A stretch of 64,000 nt of DNA from Verrucomicrobiota bacterium (GCA_023391285.1 JAEWBF010000099.1:1-64000); one strand, 5' to 3'; counted from the stretch's first letter, positions 42,807 through 50,825 are shown. Notes: generated by a model not told the origin, from the sequence alone. A program made the numbers and translations.

Positions 42807-43999
42807 CTCCCTCCGATCTCTCAACTCTCAACCCTCAACTCTCAACTCCGTTCGCCGCACCCAGCGGCGCAACGGTCCGCCAGGTCCACGACGAATTCCA
42901 CGGCGACCTCCTCGAGGTCTCGATGGGCCCGCAACACCCGTCGACCCACGGCGTGTTCCGCATGGTCGCCACCCTCGATGGCGAACGAATCGTAAAGCTG
43001 AAACCGGTTTTTGGATACCTTCACCGCAATCACGAGAAACTCGGCGAGAACACCACCTATCTCGCCTCCATGCCCTACACCGATCGTCTCGATTACCTCT
43101 GCTCGATGACGAATAACTGGGCCTACGCGCTCGCCGTCGAAAAACTCGCCGGCCAGCCCGTCCCCGATCGCGCGCAATACCTCCGCATCATCCTCGCCGA
43201 GCTCACGCGCCTCGTGAACCACATGTGCCTCGTCGGCTTCCTCTTCAACGACCTCGGCACCTCCTTCACGCCGCTCCTCTACGCCTTCCGCGAACGCGAG
43301 AAAATCCTCGATCTCTTCGAAGCGCTCTCCGGCTCCCGGATGATGCACAACTACCAGCGCTTCGGCGGCTGCCGCGTCGATCCGTCGCCCGAATGGCTCG
43401 GCGCCGCGAGCCAGCTCGTCGACAACTTCCCGCGCTTCCTCGACGAGTTCGAAGAACTCCTCACGGGCAACGAAATCATGCTCGCCCGCACGCAGGGCGT
43501 CGGCGTCCTCCCGCGCGATCTCGCCATCAACGCCGGCATCACCGGCCCCATGCTCCGCGCCAGCGGCGTCGCCTACGATATCCGCAAGGTCGACGGCTAC
43601 GGCTTCTACCCGCGTTTCGATTTCCGCATCCCGCTCGGCGAGCACGGCGACACCTACGATCGCTACATGATGCGCATCCTCGAAATGCGCGAGTCCGTGA
43701 AAATCCTCCAACAAGCCTTCCGCGATCTTCCCGCCGGCCCGATCATGGACCCGAAAGCGAAGATCCGCGGCTTCCGCCCCAAGCCGGGCGAAGCCTACGG
43801 CCGCATCGAAGGCCCGAAGGGCGAAATCGGTTTTCACCTCATCAGCGACGGCGGTCCGAATCCCTACCGTTACCGCATCCGCCCGCCGTCCTTCATCAAC
43901 CTCACCGTGCTCGAGGACATGTGCCTCGGCCACACCATCGCCGACTCCGTCGTGATCCTCGGCTCCATCGACATCGTCCTCGGAGAAGTCGACCGATGA
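42803..43999 (+). CDS. nuoD: NADH-quinone oxidoreductase subunit D
   Basis: This 398-residue subunit forms the quinone-binding site with NuoB. The core starts LLEVSMGPQHPSTHGVFR and includes LNRNHEK-like GYLHRNHEKLGE, YTDRLDYLCSMTNNWAYALAVEKL and the ending ADSVVILGSIDIVLGEVDR. It overlaps nuoC as ATGA. Residues about 6-15 (LSTLNPQLST) are encoded by a 30-base heptamer repeat that also starts nuoH, so the true ancestral start may have been further in. Confidence 0.95.
   Translation: MTPSDLSTLNPQLSTPFAAPSGATVRQVHDEFHGDLLEVSMGPQHPSTHGVFRMVATLDGERIVKLKPVFGYLHRNHEKLGENTTYLASMPYTDRLDYLCSMTNNWAYALAVEKLAGQPVPDRAQYLRIILAELTRLVNHMCLVGFLFNDLGTSFTPLLYAFREREKILDLFEALSGSRMMHNYQRFGGCRVDPSPEWLGAASQLVDNFPRFLDEFEELLTGNEIMLARTQGVGVLPRDLAINAGITGPMLRASGVAYDIRKVDGYGFYPRFDFRIPLGEHGDTYDRYMMRILEMRESVKILQQAFRDLPAGPIMDPKAKIRGFRPKPGEAYGRIEGPKGEIGFHLISDGGPNPYRYRIRPPSFINLTVLEDMCLGHTIADSVVILGSIDIVLGEVDR
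42818..42847 (+). repeat. CTCAACT heptamer tandem repeat, copy 1, in nuoD 5' end
   Basis: Four units of CTCAACT with one change make 30 bases, 29 identical to those at 44841-44870 in nuoH. It is translated as LSTLNPQLST. Confidence 0.85.
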
Positions 44000-44005
44000 T
44001 TCCTC

Positions 44006-44098
44006 AACCACGGATTAACACGGATGAACACAGATCAATCAGTCGAACTCCTCTCTGATGGATCGGCGATCCGTGTCCATCCGCGTCCATCCGTGGTT
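44006..44098. repeat. CCACGGAT inverted repeat between nuoD and nuoI
   Basis: AACCACGGATTAACACGGAT on the left faces, in reverse complement, CCGTGTCCATCCGCGTCCAT-CCGTGGTT on the right. The left arm begins at 44006 and the right ends at 44098. The ACGGAT words are a dispersed repeat known from many genomes. Confidence 0.75.
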
Positions 44099-44112
44099 AA
44101 AAACCAAACCCG

Positions 44113-44829
44113 ATGCTAGGAACCGGCATTCTCAAAGGCCTCGCCGTCACCGCGAAAAACTTCGCGGGCAGCTACACCACGTCCGAACGCCTCGTCACCG
44201 TCGAGTATCCCGAGAAACGCCTCCCTATTCCCGAGGCGTATCGAAACTTCCCCTTCCTCGTCACCGAAAACGCCGAAGACCCGATGGGCACGTTGCGCTG
44301 CGTCGCGTGCCAAATCTGCGAAAAGGAATGCCCGCCGCAGTGCATCTACATCGAGAAATCAAAGGACAAAAAACCCGACGCCACCGGCAAGCCGCAGCTC
44401 TACCCCGCCGTCTTCGACATCGATATCTCCGTCTGCATGAGCTGCCAGATCTGCGTCGAGGTCTGTCCCTTCGACGCGATCAAGATGGACCAGGTCTTCG
44501 AAATCGCCGCGCCCGATCGCTTCAACGACCTCCTGCTCAACCGCGAACAACTCGCGAAGCCCAACACCTACTACCACCAGATCCATCCGACCGAAGCCGC
44601 CGAAGTCGACGCCCGCCTCGCCGCCGAACGCCAGGCCGCCGCCGAAAAAGCCAAAGCCGCCGCCGCCCGTAGCGCGGGCAGCCTGCCCGCGTCTCCCTCC
44701 GCTCTGGTCGAACGCCAAACTTCCACCCCCACCACCACGCCCCGCCCCGCCGCAACGATTCCAACACCGCCTCCCAAACCCGCCGACGCGCCGAGCGCGG
44801 AAGCCCCCAAGCCTCCGCCCGCCGCATGA
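44113..44829 (+). CDS. nuoI: NADH-quinone oxidoreductase subunit I
   Basis: This 238-residue ferredoxin-like subunit carries two [4Fe-4S] clusters: CVACQICEKECPPQC and CMSCQICVEVCP. The normal protein ends near IKMDQVFEIA-type residues; here a ~75-residue tail rich in Ala, Pro and Thr follows. Part of that tail (SAGSLPASP) is read through a GTAG palindrome at 44669. nuoE, nuoF and nuoG, usually found between nuoD and nuoH/I, are absent. The stop overlaps nuoH as ATGA. Confidence 0.94.
   Translation: MLGTGILKGLAVTAKNFAGSYTTSERLVTVEYPEKRLPIPEAYRNFPFLVTENAEDPMGTLRCVACQICEKECPPQCIYIEKSKDKKPDATGKPQLYPAVFDIDISVCMSCQICVEVCPFDAIKMDQVFEIAAPDRFNDLLLNREQLAKPNTYYHQIHPTEAAEVDARLAAERQAAAEKAKAAAARSAGSLPASPSALVERQTSTPTTTPRPAATIPTPPPKPADAPSAEAPKPPPAA
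44669..44691 (+). repeat. REP-like palindrome inside nuoI
   Basis: GTAG is followed by CGCGGGCA-GCC-TGCCCGCG with perfect 8-bp arms. It is translated in frame in the nuoI tail; the frame reads CGT-AGC, so the GTAG is not a stop here. Confidence 0.82.
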
Positions 44830-46070
44830 CCGCTCTCCCCCTCTCAACTCTCAACTCTCAACTCTCAACTTCAGCGCCGCGCAGCAGCGCGGCGCTGCTC
44901 GAACACGCCCCCCTCGCCGCCCGCGACTGGCTCGTATCCATTTTTCCCGCACCGCTGCAGTGGCTCGTCCACCACCTGATCACGATCGTCGCGGTGCTCG
45001 CCGTCTTCGGCCTCTTCTTCGCGTTCCTCACCATCGTCGAACGCAAGCTTCTCGGTCGCATCCAAAACCGCCTCGGCCCCAACCGCACCGGCCCCTTCGG
45101 TTTCCTCCAACCTTTCGCCGACGCCGTCAAAGCCCTCACGAAGGAAGACATCGTTCCGTCTGCCGCCGATAAACTCCTCCATTTCCTCGCGCCGGTCGTC
45201 GTCTGCACCTTCGCCCTGATGACCTTCGCCGTCCTGCCCTTCGGACGCGAACTCATCCCCGTCGAACTCGACGCCGCCGTGCTCTACTTCTTCGCCGCCG
45301 GCGCCTCCACCGAGCTCGCGATCTTCATGGCCGGCTGGTCCAGCCGAAACAAATACTCGCTCCTCGCCGCCATGCGCGCGCTCGCCCAGCTCATCAGCTA
45401 CGAGCTTCCGCTCCTCCTCGCGGTCGTGCCGGTCATCATGCTCTCCGGCACGCTCTCCACCCAGAACATCGTCCTCGCCCAGGGCGGCTGGACCTTCGGC
45501 ATTCTCCCACATTGGCACATCCTCACCCCGTGGGGCGCGTGCGCGTTCTTGATCTTCCTGATCGCCGCCCTCGCCGAAACCAACCGCTCGCCGTTCGATC
45601 TCCCCGAAGCCGAAAGCGAGCTCATCGCCGGCCACCTCACCGAGTATTCGGGTTTCAAATACGCACTCTTCTTCATGGCCGAATACTTCGGCATGACCGC
45701 CCTCTGCGGCCTCGGCGTCACCCTCTTCCTCGGCGGTTGGCAGGCGCCGTTCGCCTTCCTCGAGTTCATCCCGTCCTACGTCTGGTTCGGCCTGAAACTC
45801 TTCGCGCTGATCCTCGTGCTGATCTGGATCCGCGGCACGCTGCTCCGTCTGCGCATCGACCAGCTCACGCGGCTCTCGTGGAAATTCCTCGTTCCGCTGG
45901 CGTTGATCAACCTCGCCAACGCCGCCTTCTGGTCGCTCACCGCGAATCTCCCGCCGCTGCTCCAGATCGCGCGGTGGGTCGTCTCGATCGCGCTCGTCGT
46001 CATCCCGTTCGTGCTCATTGGCCGCCGCCTGAGCACCGGCCTCGCGCCGAGAACCTACCGCTACGCGTGA
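44826..46070 (+). CDS. nuoH: NADH-quinone oxidoreductase subunit H
   Basis: This 414-residue membrane subunit anchors the peripheral arm and helps form the quinone channel. It has about eight helices and the conserved ERKLLGRIQNRLGPNRTGPFG, ADAVKALTKEDIVP and ETNRSPFDLPEAESELIAGH. The first ~30 residues (LPLSTLNSQLSTSAP and on) are non-conserved; part is encoded by a heptamer repeat also present in nuoD. It overlaps nuoI as ATGA and is followed by an inverted repeat before nuoJ. Confidence 0.95.
   Translation: MTALPLSTLNSQLSTSAPRSSAALLEHAPLAARDWLVSIFPAPLQWLVHHLITIVAVLAVFGLFFAFLTIVERKLLGRIQNRLGPNRTGPFGFLQPFADAVKALTKEDIVPSAADKLLHFLAPVVVCTFALMTFAVLPFGRELIPVELDAAVLYFFAAGASTELAIFMAGWSSRNKYSLLAAMRALAQLISYELPLLLAVVPVIMLSGTLSTQNIVLAQGGWTFGILPHWHILTPWGACAFLIFLIAALAETNRSPFDLPEAESELIAGHLTEYSGFKYALFFMAEYFGMTALCGLGVTLFLGGWQAPFAFLEFIPSYVWFGLKLFALILVLIWIRGTLLRLRIDQLTRLSWKFLVPLALINLANAAFWSLTANLPPLLQIARWVVSIALVVIPFVLIGRRLSTGLAPRTYRYA
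44841..44870 (+). repeat. CTCAACT heptamer tandem repeat, copy 2, in nuoH 5' end
   Basis: Four units of CTCAACT make 30 bases, 29 identical to 42818-42847 in nuoD. It is translated as LSTLNSQLST, matching nuoD except at one residue. Confidence 0.85.
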
Positions 46071-46073
46071 TGA

Positions 46074-46183
46074 AATTTTCGAATCTCGAATCTCGAATTT
46101 CGATTTCCCGCCCGACGCAGCACCGGACGAGATCGGCCGCGGTTTGGAAAATTCGAAAATCGAAAATCCGAAATCGAAAATGA
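46074..46183. repeat. TCGAAAAT inverted repeat between nuoH and nuoJ
   Basis: ATTTTCGAATCTCGAAT on the left faces ATTCGAAAATCGAAAAT on the right as an imperfect inverted repeat. It is AT-rich in a GC-rich operon. The right arm ends one base before the nuoJ start, so nuoJ has no clear ribosome binding site of its own. Confidence 0.7.
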
Positions 46184-46184
46184 A

Positions 46185-46730
46185 ATGATCGCGCTCGCCA
46201 TCATCGCCGCCCTCACCGTCGCGAGCGCCGCGCTCGCGTTGACGCGTCGCAATCTCATCCACGCCGCGCTCCTCCTCATTTTCACGTGGGCCGGCATTGC
46301 TGCGTTCTACCTCTGGGCCGGCGCCGAGTTCATCGCCTTCGCGCAAGTCCTCATCTACGTCGGCGCGGTTTCCATGGTTGTCCTCTTCGCCGTGCTGCTG
46401 ACGAAGCGCACGCTCGCCGACGCTCCCATCGAACCGTCTTCCCATCGCCGCGCCTGGGTCGCCGTCATCGCCGGTGGCGCGATCTTCGGCCTCCTCGCCT
46501 TCGCGATCACCCAAACGCACTTCGCTCCGCCACCGGACCGCGCCCCGGTCATCGAAGTCCGCCAACTCGGCTTTCAACTCATGGGCCCTCACGCCGCCTC
46601 GCTGCTCGTGGCCGGCATGATCCTCACCGTCGCCCTCCTCGGCGCCACGATCATCGCCGCCACCGAAGGTAGGGACGGCTCTCCGAGCCGTCCGCCTCAC
46701 GCCACACATCCGGACGATCCCGCCGCATGA
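46185..46730 (+). CDS. nuoJ: NADH-quinone oxidoreductase subunit J
   Basis: This 181-residue membrane subunit has five helices: IALAIIAALTVASAALAL, HAALLLIFTWAGIAAFYLW, FAQVLIYVGAVSMVVLFA and so on. It lies in the proton path beside NuoK and NuoA. The last ~20 residues (EGRDGSPSRPPHATHPDD) are read through a GTAG palindrome. The stop overlaps nuoK as ATGA. Confidence 0.94.
   Translation: MIALAIIAALTVASAALALTRRNLIHAALLLIFTWAGIAAFYLWAGAEFIAFAQVLIYVGAVSMVVLFAVLLTKRTLADAPIEPSSHRRAWVAVIAGGAIFGLLAFAITQTHFAPPPDRAPVIEVRQLGFQLMGPHAASLLVAGMILTVALLGATIIAATEGRDGSPSRPPHATHPDDPAA
46669..46693 (+). repeat. REP-like palindrome inside nuoJ
   Basis: GTAG is followed by GGACGGCT-CTCCG-AGCCGTCC with perfect 8-bp arms. 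It is translated in frame; the frame reads GGT-AGG, so no stop arises. Confidence 0.82.
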
Positions 46731-47047
46731 CCGCGCTCTCCGCACTTCACCTCTGCCTGCTCCTCTCCGCCGCGCTCTTCACGCTCGGTCTCATCGCCGC
46801 GCTCACCCGCAGCAACAGCATCCTCGTCCTCCTCGGTGTCGAACTGATGCTCAACGCCGCGAACCTGAACTTCATCGCCTTCTGGCGCTACGGTCCCTCG
46901 CCTGCGCCCGCCACCGGCATCGTCTTCGTTCTCTTCTCGATCGCCGTCGCCGCCGCCGAAGCCGCCGTTGGCCTCGCCCTCGTGATCGCGATTTACCGCC
47001 ACCAGAAAAACATCCGCCTCCAGGAGGCGAGTCGTCTGAAAGGATAA
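46727..47047 (+). CDS. nuoK: NADH-quinone oxidoreductase subunit K
   Basis: This 106-residue three-helix subunit contains the conserved membrane glutamate in LLGVELMLNAANLNFI and the second in VAAAEAAVGLALVIAIYR. It resembles MrpC-type antiporter subunits and takes part in proton transfer. It overlaps nuoJ as ATGA and is followed by an inverted repeat before nuoL. Confidence 0.95.
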   Translation: MTALSALHLCLLLSAALFTLGLIAALTRSNSILVLLGVELMLNAANLNFIAFWRYGPSPAPATGIVFVLFSIAVAAAEAAVGLALVIAIYRHQKNIRLQEASRLKG

Positions 47048-47051
47048 GGAG

Positions 47052-47138
47052 CCCGCGAAACACGCGAATGCACGCGAAAGCCTACAAGATCCCTTCTGAG
47101 TCGCGCCTCGATTCGCGTCTTTTCGCGTGTTTCGCGGG
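47052..47138. repeat. CGCGAAACACGCGAA inverted repeat between nuoK and nuoL
   Basis: CCCGCGAAACACGCGAA (47052-47068) and its exact reverse complement (47122-47138) form perfect 17-bp arms. The right arm ends in CGGGAG, which is the ribosome binding site of nuoL. A single arm also occurs at 9618-9634. Confidence 0.85.
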
Positions 47139-47144
47139 AGAACC

Positions 47145-49229
47145 ATGAGCTTCAGCGCGCAACATCTCTGGCTCATCCCCGGGCTTCCTCTTCTCGCGGC
47201 AGCCATCGCTTCCTTGCTACCGCGCAACAAACGCACGGTCGCCGCTGCGACCGCCCTCCTCGGAATCTCTGCGTCCTTTTTCGTTTCGATCTTCGCTCTT
47301 GTTGCGGCCCTCCGCGAGCCCACCGTTCACCACACCTTCAACTTCGCCTGGTTCGACCTCGGCACCGCGCCCCTCCGCCTCGGCTTCGTGCTCGATCCAC
47401 TCACTGCGTTCATGTGCGTGATGGTCACCTTCGTCAGCACGCTGATCTTCATCTTCAGCCTGGGCTACATGAAGAACGACGCGAACTTCACGCGTTTCTT
47501 CTGTTTCCTCAGCCTCTTCGCCGGCGCGATGCTCGGCATCGTCATCGCCAACAGCCTGCTGCTCCTCTTCATCTCCTGGGAGCTCGTCGGCCTCGCCTCG
47601 TATCTCCTTATCGGCTTCTGGTTCCACAAACCCGAAGCCGCCGCCGCCGCGAAAAAGGCCTTCATCACCACGCGCATCGGCGACCTCGGTTTCCTCCTCG
47701 GACTCCTCTGGCTCTACGACGCCTCCGGTTCGCTGCTCTTCTACGACCACGGCGCCGGCGTCCTCGAAGCCAACACCCTCGCATCACTCGCCGCGCAAAC
47801 CGCCCTGAGCGGTCTCGCTGTATCCACCGGAATAGGACTGCTCCTCTTCTGCGGAGCCGTCGGCAAATCCGGCCAGTTCCCGCTCCATGTCTGGCTGCCC
47901 GACGCGATGGAAGGTCCGACGCCCGTCTCCGCCTTGATCCATGCCGCCACCATGGTCGCCGCCGGCGTGTTCCTCATGGCGCGCGTGTTTCCTCTCCTCA
48001 CACCCGACGCGCTCAACGTCATCGCCTTCATCGGCGCGATCACCGCCTTGTTCGGCGCCTGCATCGCCGTCGCCCAAAACGACCTCAAGCGCATCCTCGC
48101 TTTCTCCACCGTCTCCCAGCTCGGCTACATGATGCTCGCGATCGGCGTCGGCGCGTGGACCGCCGCGATCTTCCATCTCCTCACGCACGCCTTCTTCAAA
48201 GCGCTGCTCTTCCTCGGCGCCGGCTCGGTCATCCACGCCGCGCATCACGAGCAGGACATCCGCCGCCTCGGCGGGCTTGCGCCGAAGATGAAACTCACCT
48301 TCGCCACGTTCGCCATCGGCATGATGGCACTCGCCGGCGTGCCGTTCCTCTTCTCCGGTTTCTGGAGCAAGGAAGCCATCCTTCACGCCGCGCACACCTG
48401 GACCGTGTCGCACCTGCCTTTCTACGTCGGCCTCACCGCCGTCGTGCTCACCGCGTTCTACATGACGCGCCTCGTCGCCGAAGTCTTCTTCGGCCACCCC
48501 CGCTCGCCCGCCGCCGAGCACGCGCACGAAAACTCTCCGGTGATGACCGTGCCGCTCATCCTCCTCGCCGCGTGCGCCGTCATGCTCGGCTTCCTCGGCA
48601 CGCCCGCCTGGCCCTGGCTGCAAGCAAAGCTCAGCGCATCCGAGGTAGGGCGCGTTGTCCTCAACGCGCCGCTCCCCGCCGCATCCGCCGAACGGCTCGT
48701 TGAGGACAACGAGCCTTACCTTCGCTTCGACTGGCACGCGCTTTGGGAAAGCCCAGGCCTCGTGTTTCTCTCGATCGCGCTCGTCGGCGCCGGCCTCGGC
48801 CTGGGCGCATTTCTCTACGCCCGCAAATCCGCGCAACGCACCTCCGCCGACGCCCGCGACCCACTCGCCACCGCCGCCCCGCGCGTCTTCACCGCTCTCG
48901 CGAACCGACTCTACTTCGACGAGCTCTACACCGCCACCTTCGGCCGGCTCGTCGCCGGACTCGCCACGCTCGCCGACCGGCTCGACCGCTACGTATTCGA
49001 TGGCGCAATACGCATGCTCGCCGCGTTCGCCCGCGTGTTCGGCCTGATGGACCAGCAGGCCGAAGACAACGCCATCAACGGCGGCTTCGATACCGCCAGC
49101 GAAAAACTCCGCGCCACCGGTCACGCCTACTCTCGCCGCCAGTCCGGCGACGCCCACGGTTACCTGCTCACGCTCGCCGTCGCATTTGCCGTTCTCGCCA
49201 TCGTCCTCGTGATCGGAGGTGCGCGATGA
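47145..49229 (+). CDS. nuoL: NADH-quinone oxidoreductase subunit L, extended
   Basis: This 694-residue antiporter-like subunit is longer than usual (about 610-660). Core motifs include SWELVGLASYLLIGFW, GAVGKSGQFPLHVWLPDAMEGPTPVSALIHAATMVAAG and LTHAFFKALLFLGAGSV. Two additions are visible. Residues about 500-525 (VGRVVLNAPL to LVEDNEPYL) are encoded by a REPIN. After the penultimate helix, the amphipathic lateral-helix region from YFDELY to HGYLL is about 86 residues, roughly 25-30 longer than in ordinary NuoL as I recall it. That fits the longer lever needed to span an extra NuoM. ATGA overlap leads to nuoM. Confidence 0.93.
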   Translation: MSFSAQHLWLIPGLPLLAAAIASLLPRNKRTVAAATALLGISASFFVSIFALVAALREPTVHHTFNFAWFDLGTAPLRLGFVLDPLTAFMCVMVTFVSTLIFIFSLGYMKNDANFTRFFCFLSLFAGAMLGIVIANSLLLLFISWELVGLASYLLIGFWFHKPEAAAAAKKAFITTRIGDLGFLLGLLWLYDASGSLLFYDHGAGVLEANTLASLAAQTALSGLAVSTGIGLLLFCGAVGKSGQFPLHVWLPDAMEGPTPVSALIHAATMVAAGVFLMARVFPLLTPDALNVIAFIGAITALFGACIAVAQNDLKRILAFSTVSQLGYMMLAIGVGAWTAAIFHLLTHAFFKALLFLGAGSVIHAAHHEQDIRRLGGLAPKMKLTFATFAIGMMALAGVPFLFSGFWSKEAILHAAHTWTVSHLPFYVGLTAVVLTAFYMTRLVAEVFFGHPRSPAAEHAHENSPVMTVPLILLAACAVMLGFLGTPAWPWLQAKLSASEVGRVVLNAPLPAASAERLVEDNEPYLRFDWHALWESPGLVFLSIALVGAGLGLGAFLYARKSAQRTSADARDPLATAAPRVFTALANRLYFDELYTATFGRLVAGLATLADRLDRYVFDGAIRMLAAFARVFGLMDQQAEDNAINGGFDTASEKLRATGHAYSRRQSGDAHGYLLTLAVAFAVLAIVLVIGGAR
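48644..48720 (+). repeat. REPIN translated inside nuoL
   Basis: The left arm GGTAGGGCGCGTTGTCCTCA-ACGCGCC and the right arm (its reverse complement starts GGTAAGGCTCGTTGTCCTCA) match at 24 of 27 bases. The element is 77 bases and encodes about 26 residues of NuoL in frame. Confidence 0.85.
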
Positions 49230-50737
49230 CGTCCCTTCCGCTGCTCTCCCTCGCGATCTTCCTCCCCTGGCTCGGCGCCGCCGTCCTCGCGCTATTCCGC
49301 CTTTCGCCAAAGTTCGCCCGCAACGTCGCCTTCGGCTTCAGCCTCACGACGCTCCTCATCTCCGCCGCGCTCCTCGCCGGTTTCGATCCGTCGGCGTCCG
49401 CCCTGCAATTCGTCGAACGCCACACCTGGATTCCGTCGCTCAATGTCAGCTATCACCTCGGTCTCGATGGTTTGAGCCTGCTGCTTGTTCTCCTCACCGG
49501 CATCATCTCGCCCATGGCGCTGCTCGCGTCGCGCCCCATCCTCCGTGACGTCCGTGCCTTTCACCTCCTCTTCCTTCTGCTCCAAGGCGCCGCGCTCGGC
49601 GTCTTCCTCGCGCTCGATTTCTTCCATTGGTTCATCTTCTGGGAGCTCAGCCTCGTTCCCGCGTTCTTCCTGATCAAGATGTGGGGCGGGCCTGGCGCCA
49701 CCCGCGCCGCGTATCAGTTTTTCATCTACACGATCGGCGGCAGCGCGTTCATGCTCGCCGGCTTCGCCGCGCTCTTCGCCACCGCTGGCACGCTCGACTT
49801 CATCCAGCTCGCCGCGCTTCGCGCCGACGGCACCCTCGCCGCCGAACTCTCCGCCACCTGGTCCTGGATCATCTTCGCCGGCGTGCTGCTTGGGCTCGCC
49901 GTCAAAGTGCCGCTCTTCCCCTTCCACACCTGGCTCCCGCCGACCTACGCCGAAGCCCCGACCGGCGTCTCGATGTTCCTTACGGCCGTGATGTCGAAGA
50001 TGGGCCTCTACGGTTTCCTCCGCATTCTCTGGCCGCTTTTTCCCGCCGAACTCCATGCGATCGCCACCCCGCTTCTCTGGCTCGCGCTCGGCGGTGTCGT
50101 GCTCGGCGCCTTCGCCGCGCTCCGCCAGACCGATCTGAAACGCATGATCGCGTATTCCTCGGTCAACCACCTGAGCTACTGCCTCCTCGCGCTCTTCGCC
50201 GTCGCCGCCGCCACCCAACCGTCTCCCGCCGCCGCCGCATCCGCCTTCAGCGGCACGCTGCTCCAGATGTTCAACCACGGTCTGTCCGCCGCCACGCTCT
50301 TCTTCTGTATCGGAATCCTCGAGACACGCAGCGGCGGATTGCGCGGCCTGAACGAATTCGGCGGCGTGCGCTCCGCGATGCCCGTCTTCGCGGGACTCTG
50401 CGGCATCGCGATGTTCTCCTCCCTCGGGCTGCCGGGCCTGAACGGCTTCATCGGCGAATTTCTGATCTTCCGCGGCGTCTGGGGATTCGCCCCGTGGGCC
50501 GCCGCGATCGCCACGCTCGGCCTCTTCGCCACCGCACTTTTCCTGCTCACTTTCTGGCAACGGGTCTTCCACGGCCCGACGACTTCTTCCACCGCCACCT
50601 TTGCCGATCTTTCCAAACTCGAGATCGCGATTCTCCTTCCCGCCACGGCGCTGATGTTCGTGCTCGGCCTCTACCCGCAGCTCCTCATCCGCCTCTTCAA
50701 CCCGCTCATCACCCAATGGGCCGCCTCGCTGCCATGA
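49226..50737 (+). CDS. nuoM: NADH-quinone oxidoreductase subunit M, first copy
   Basis: This 503-residue antiporter-like subunit has about fourteen helices. The pumping motifs are FIFWELSLVPAFFLIKMW (membrane glutamate), GLAVKVPLFPFHTWLPPTYAEAPTGVSMFLTAVMSKMGLYGFLR (membrane lysine) and RMIAYSSVNHLSYCLLAL. It overlaps nuoL as ATGA with GGAGGT upstream. Unlike usual operons it is followed by a second nuoM. Confidence 0.95.
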   Translation: MTSLPLLSLAIFLPWLGAAVLALFRLSPKFARNVAFGFSLTTLLISAALLAGFDPSASALQFVERHTWIPSLNVSYHLGLDGLSLLLVLLTGIISPMALLASRPILRDVRAFHLLFLLLQGAALGVFLALDFFHWFIFWELSLVPAFFLIKMWGGPGATRAAYQFFIYTIGGSAFMLAGFAALFATAGTLDFIQLAALRADGTLAAELSATWSWIIFAGVLLGLAVKVPLFPFHTWLPPTYAEAPTGVSMFLTAVMSKMGLYGFLRILWPLFPAELHAIATPLLWLALGGVVLGAFAALRQTDLKRMIAYSSVNHLSYCLLALFAVAAATQPSPAAAASAFSGTLLQMFNHGLSAATLFFCIGILETRSGGLRGLNEFGGVRSAMPVFAGLCGIAMFSSLGLPGLNGFIGEFLIFRGVWGFAPWAAAIATLGLFATALFLLTFWQRVFHGPTTSSTATFADLSKLEIAILLPATALMFVLGLYPQLLIRLFNPLITQWAASLP

Positions 50738-50756
50738 AGGTGTCAGCCGTTTTTTC

Positions 50757-50825
50757 GCCTCTCGCAAAGTCCGCGAAGTCCGCCAAGGCGCTCGCTTCGC
50801 GCCCTTCGCGTCCTTTGCGCGAGGC
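50757..50825. repeat. CTTCGCGTCCTTTGCGC inverted repeat between the two nuoM genes
   Basis: Two 22-base arms (50757-50778 and 50804-50825) match in inverted orientation at 19 of 22 bases. The right arm CTTCGCGTCCTTTGCGCGAG resembles 23856-23877 at 19 of 22 bases. It is a dispersed intergenic repeat. Confidence 0.75.

Noticed and set aside
44871..46745. Long minus-strand frame across nuoH and nuoJ
   Set aside because: The product is Glu/Arg/Asp-rich with no family pattern, while the plus strand encodes conserved nuo genes.
41974..50825. Attenuators or riboswitches between nuo genes
   Set aside because: The inverted repeats recur elsewhere in unrelated contexts, so dispersed repeats explain them better than gene-specific regulation.
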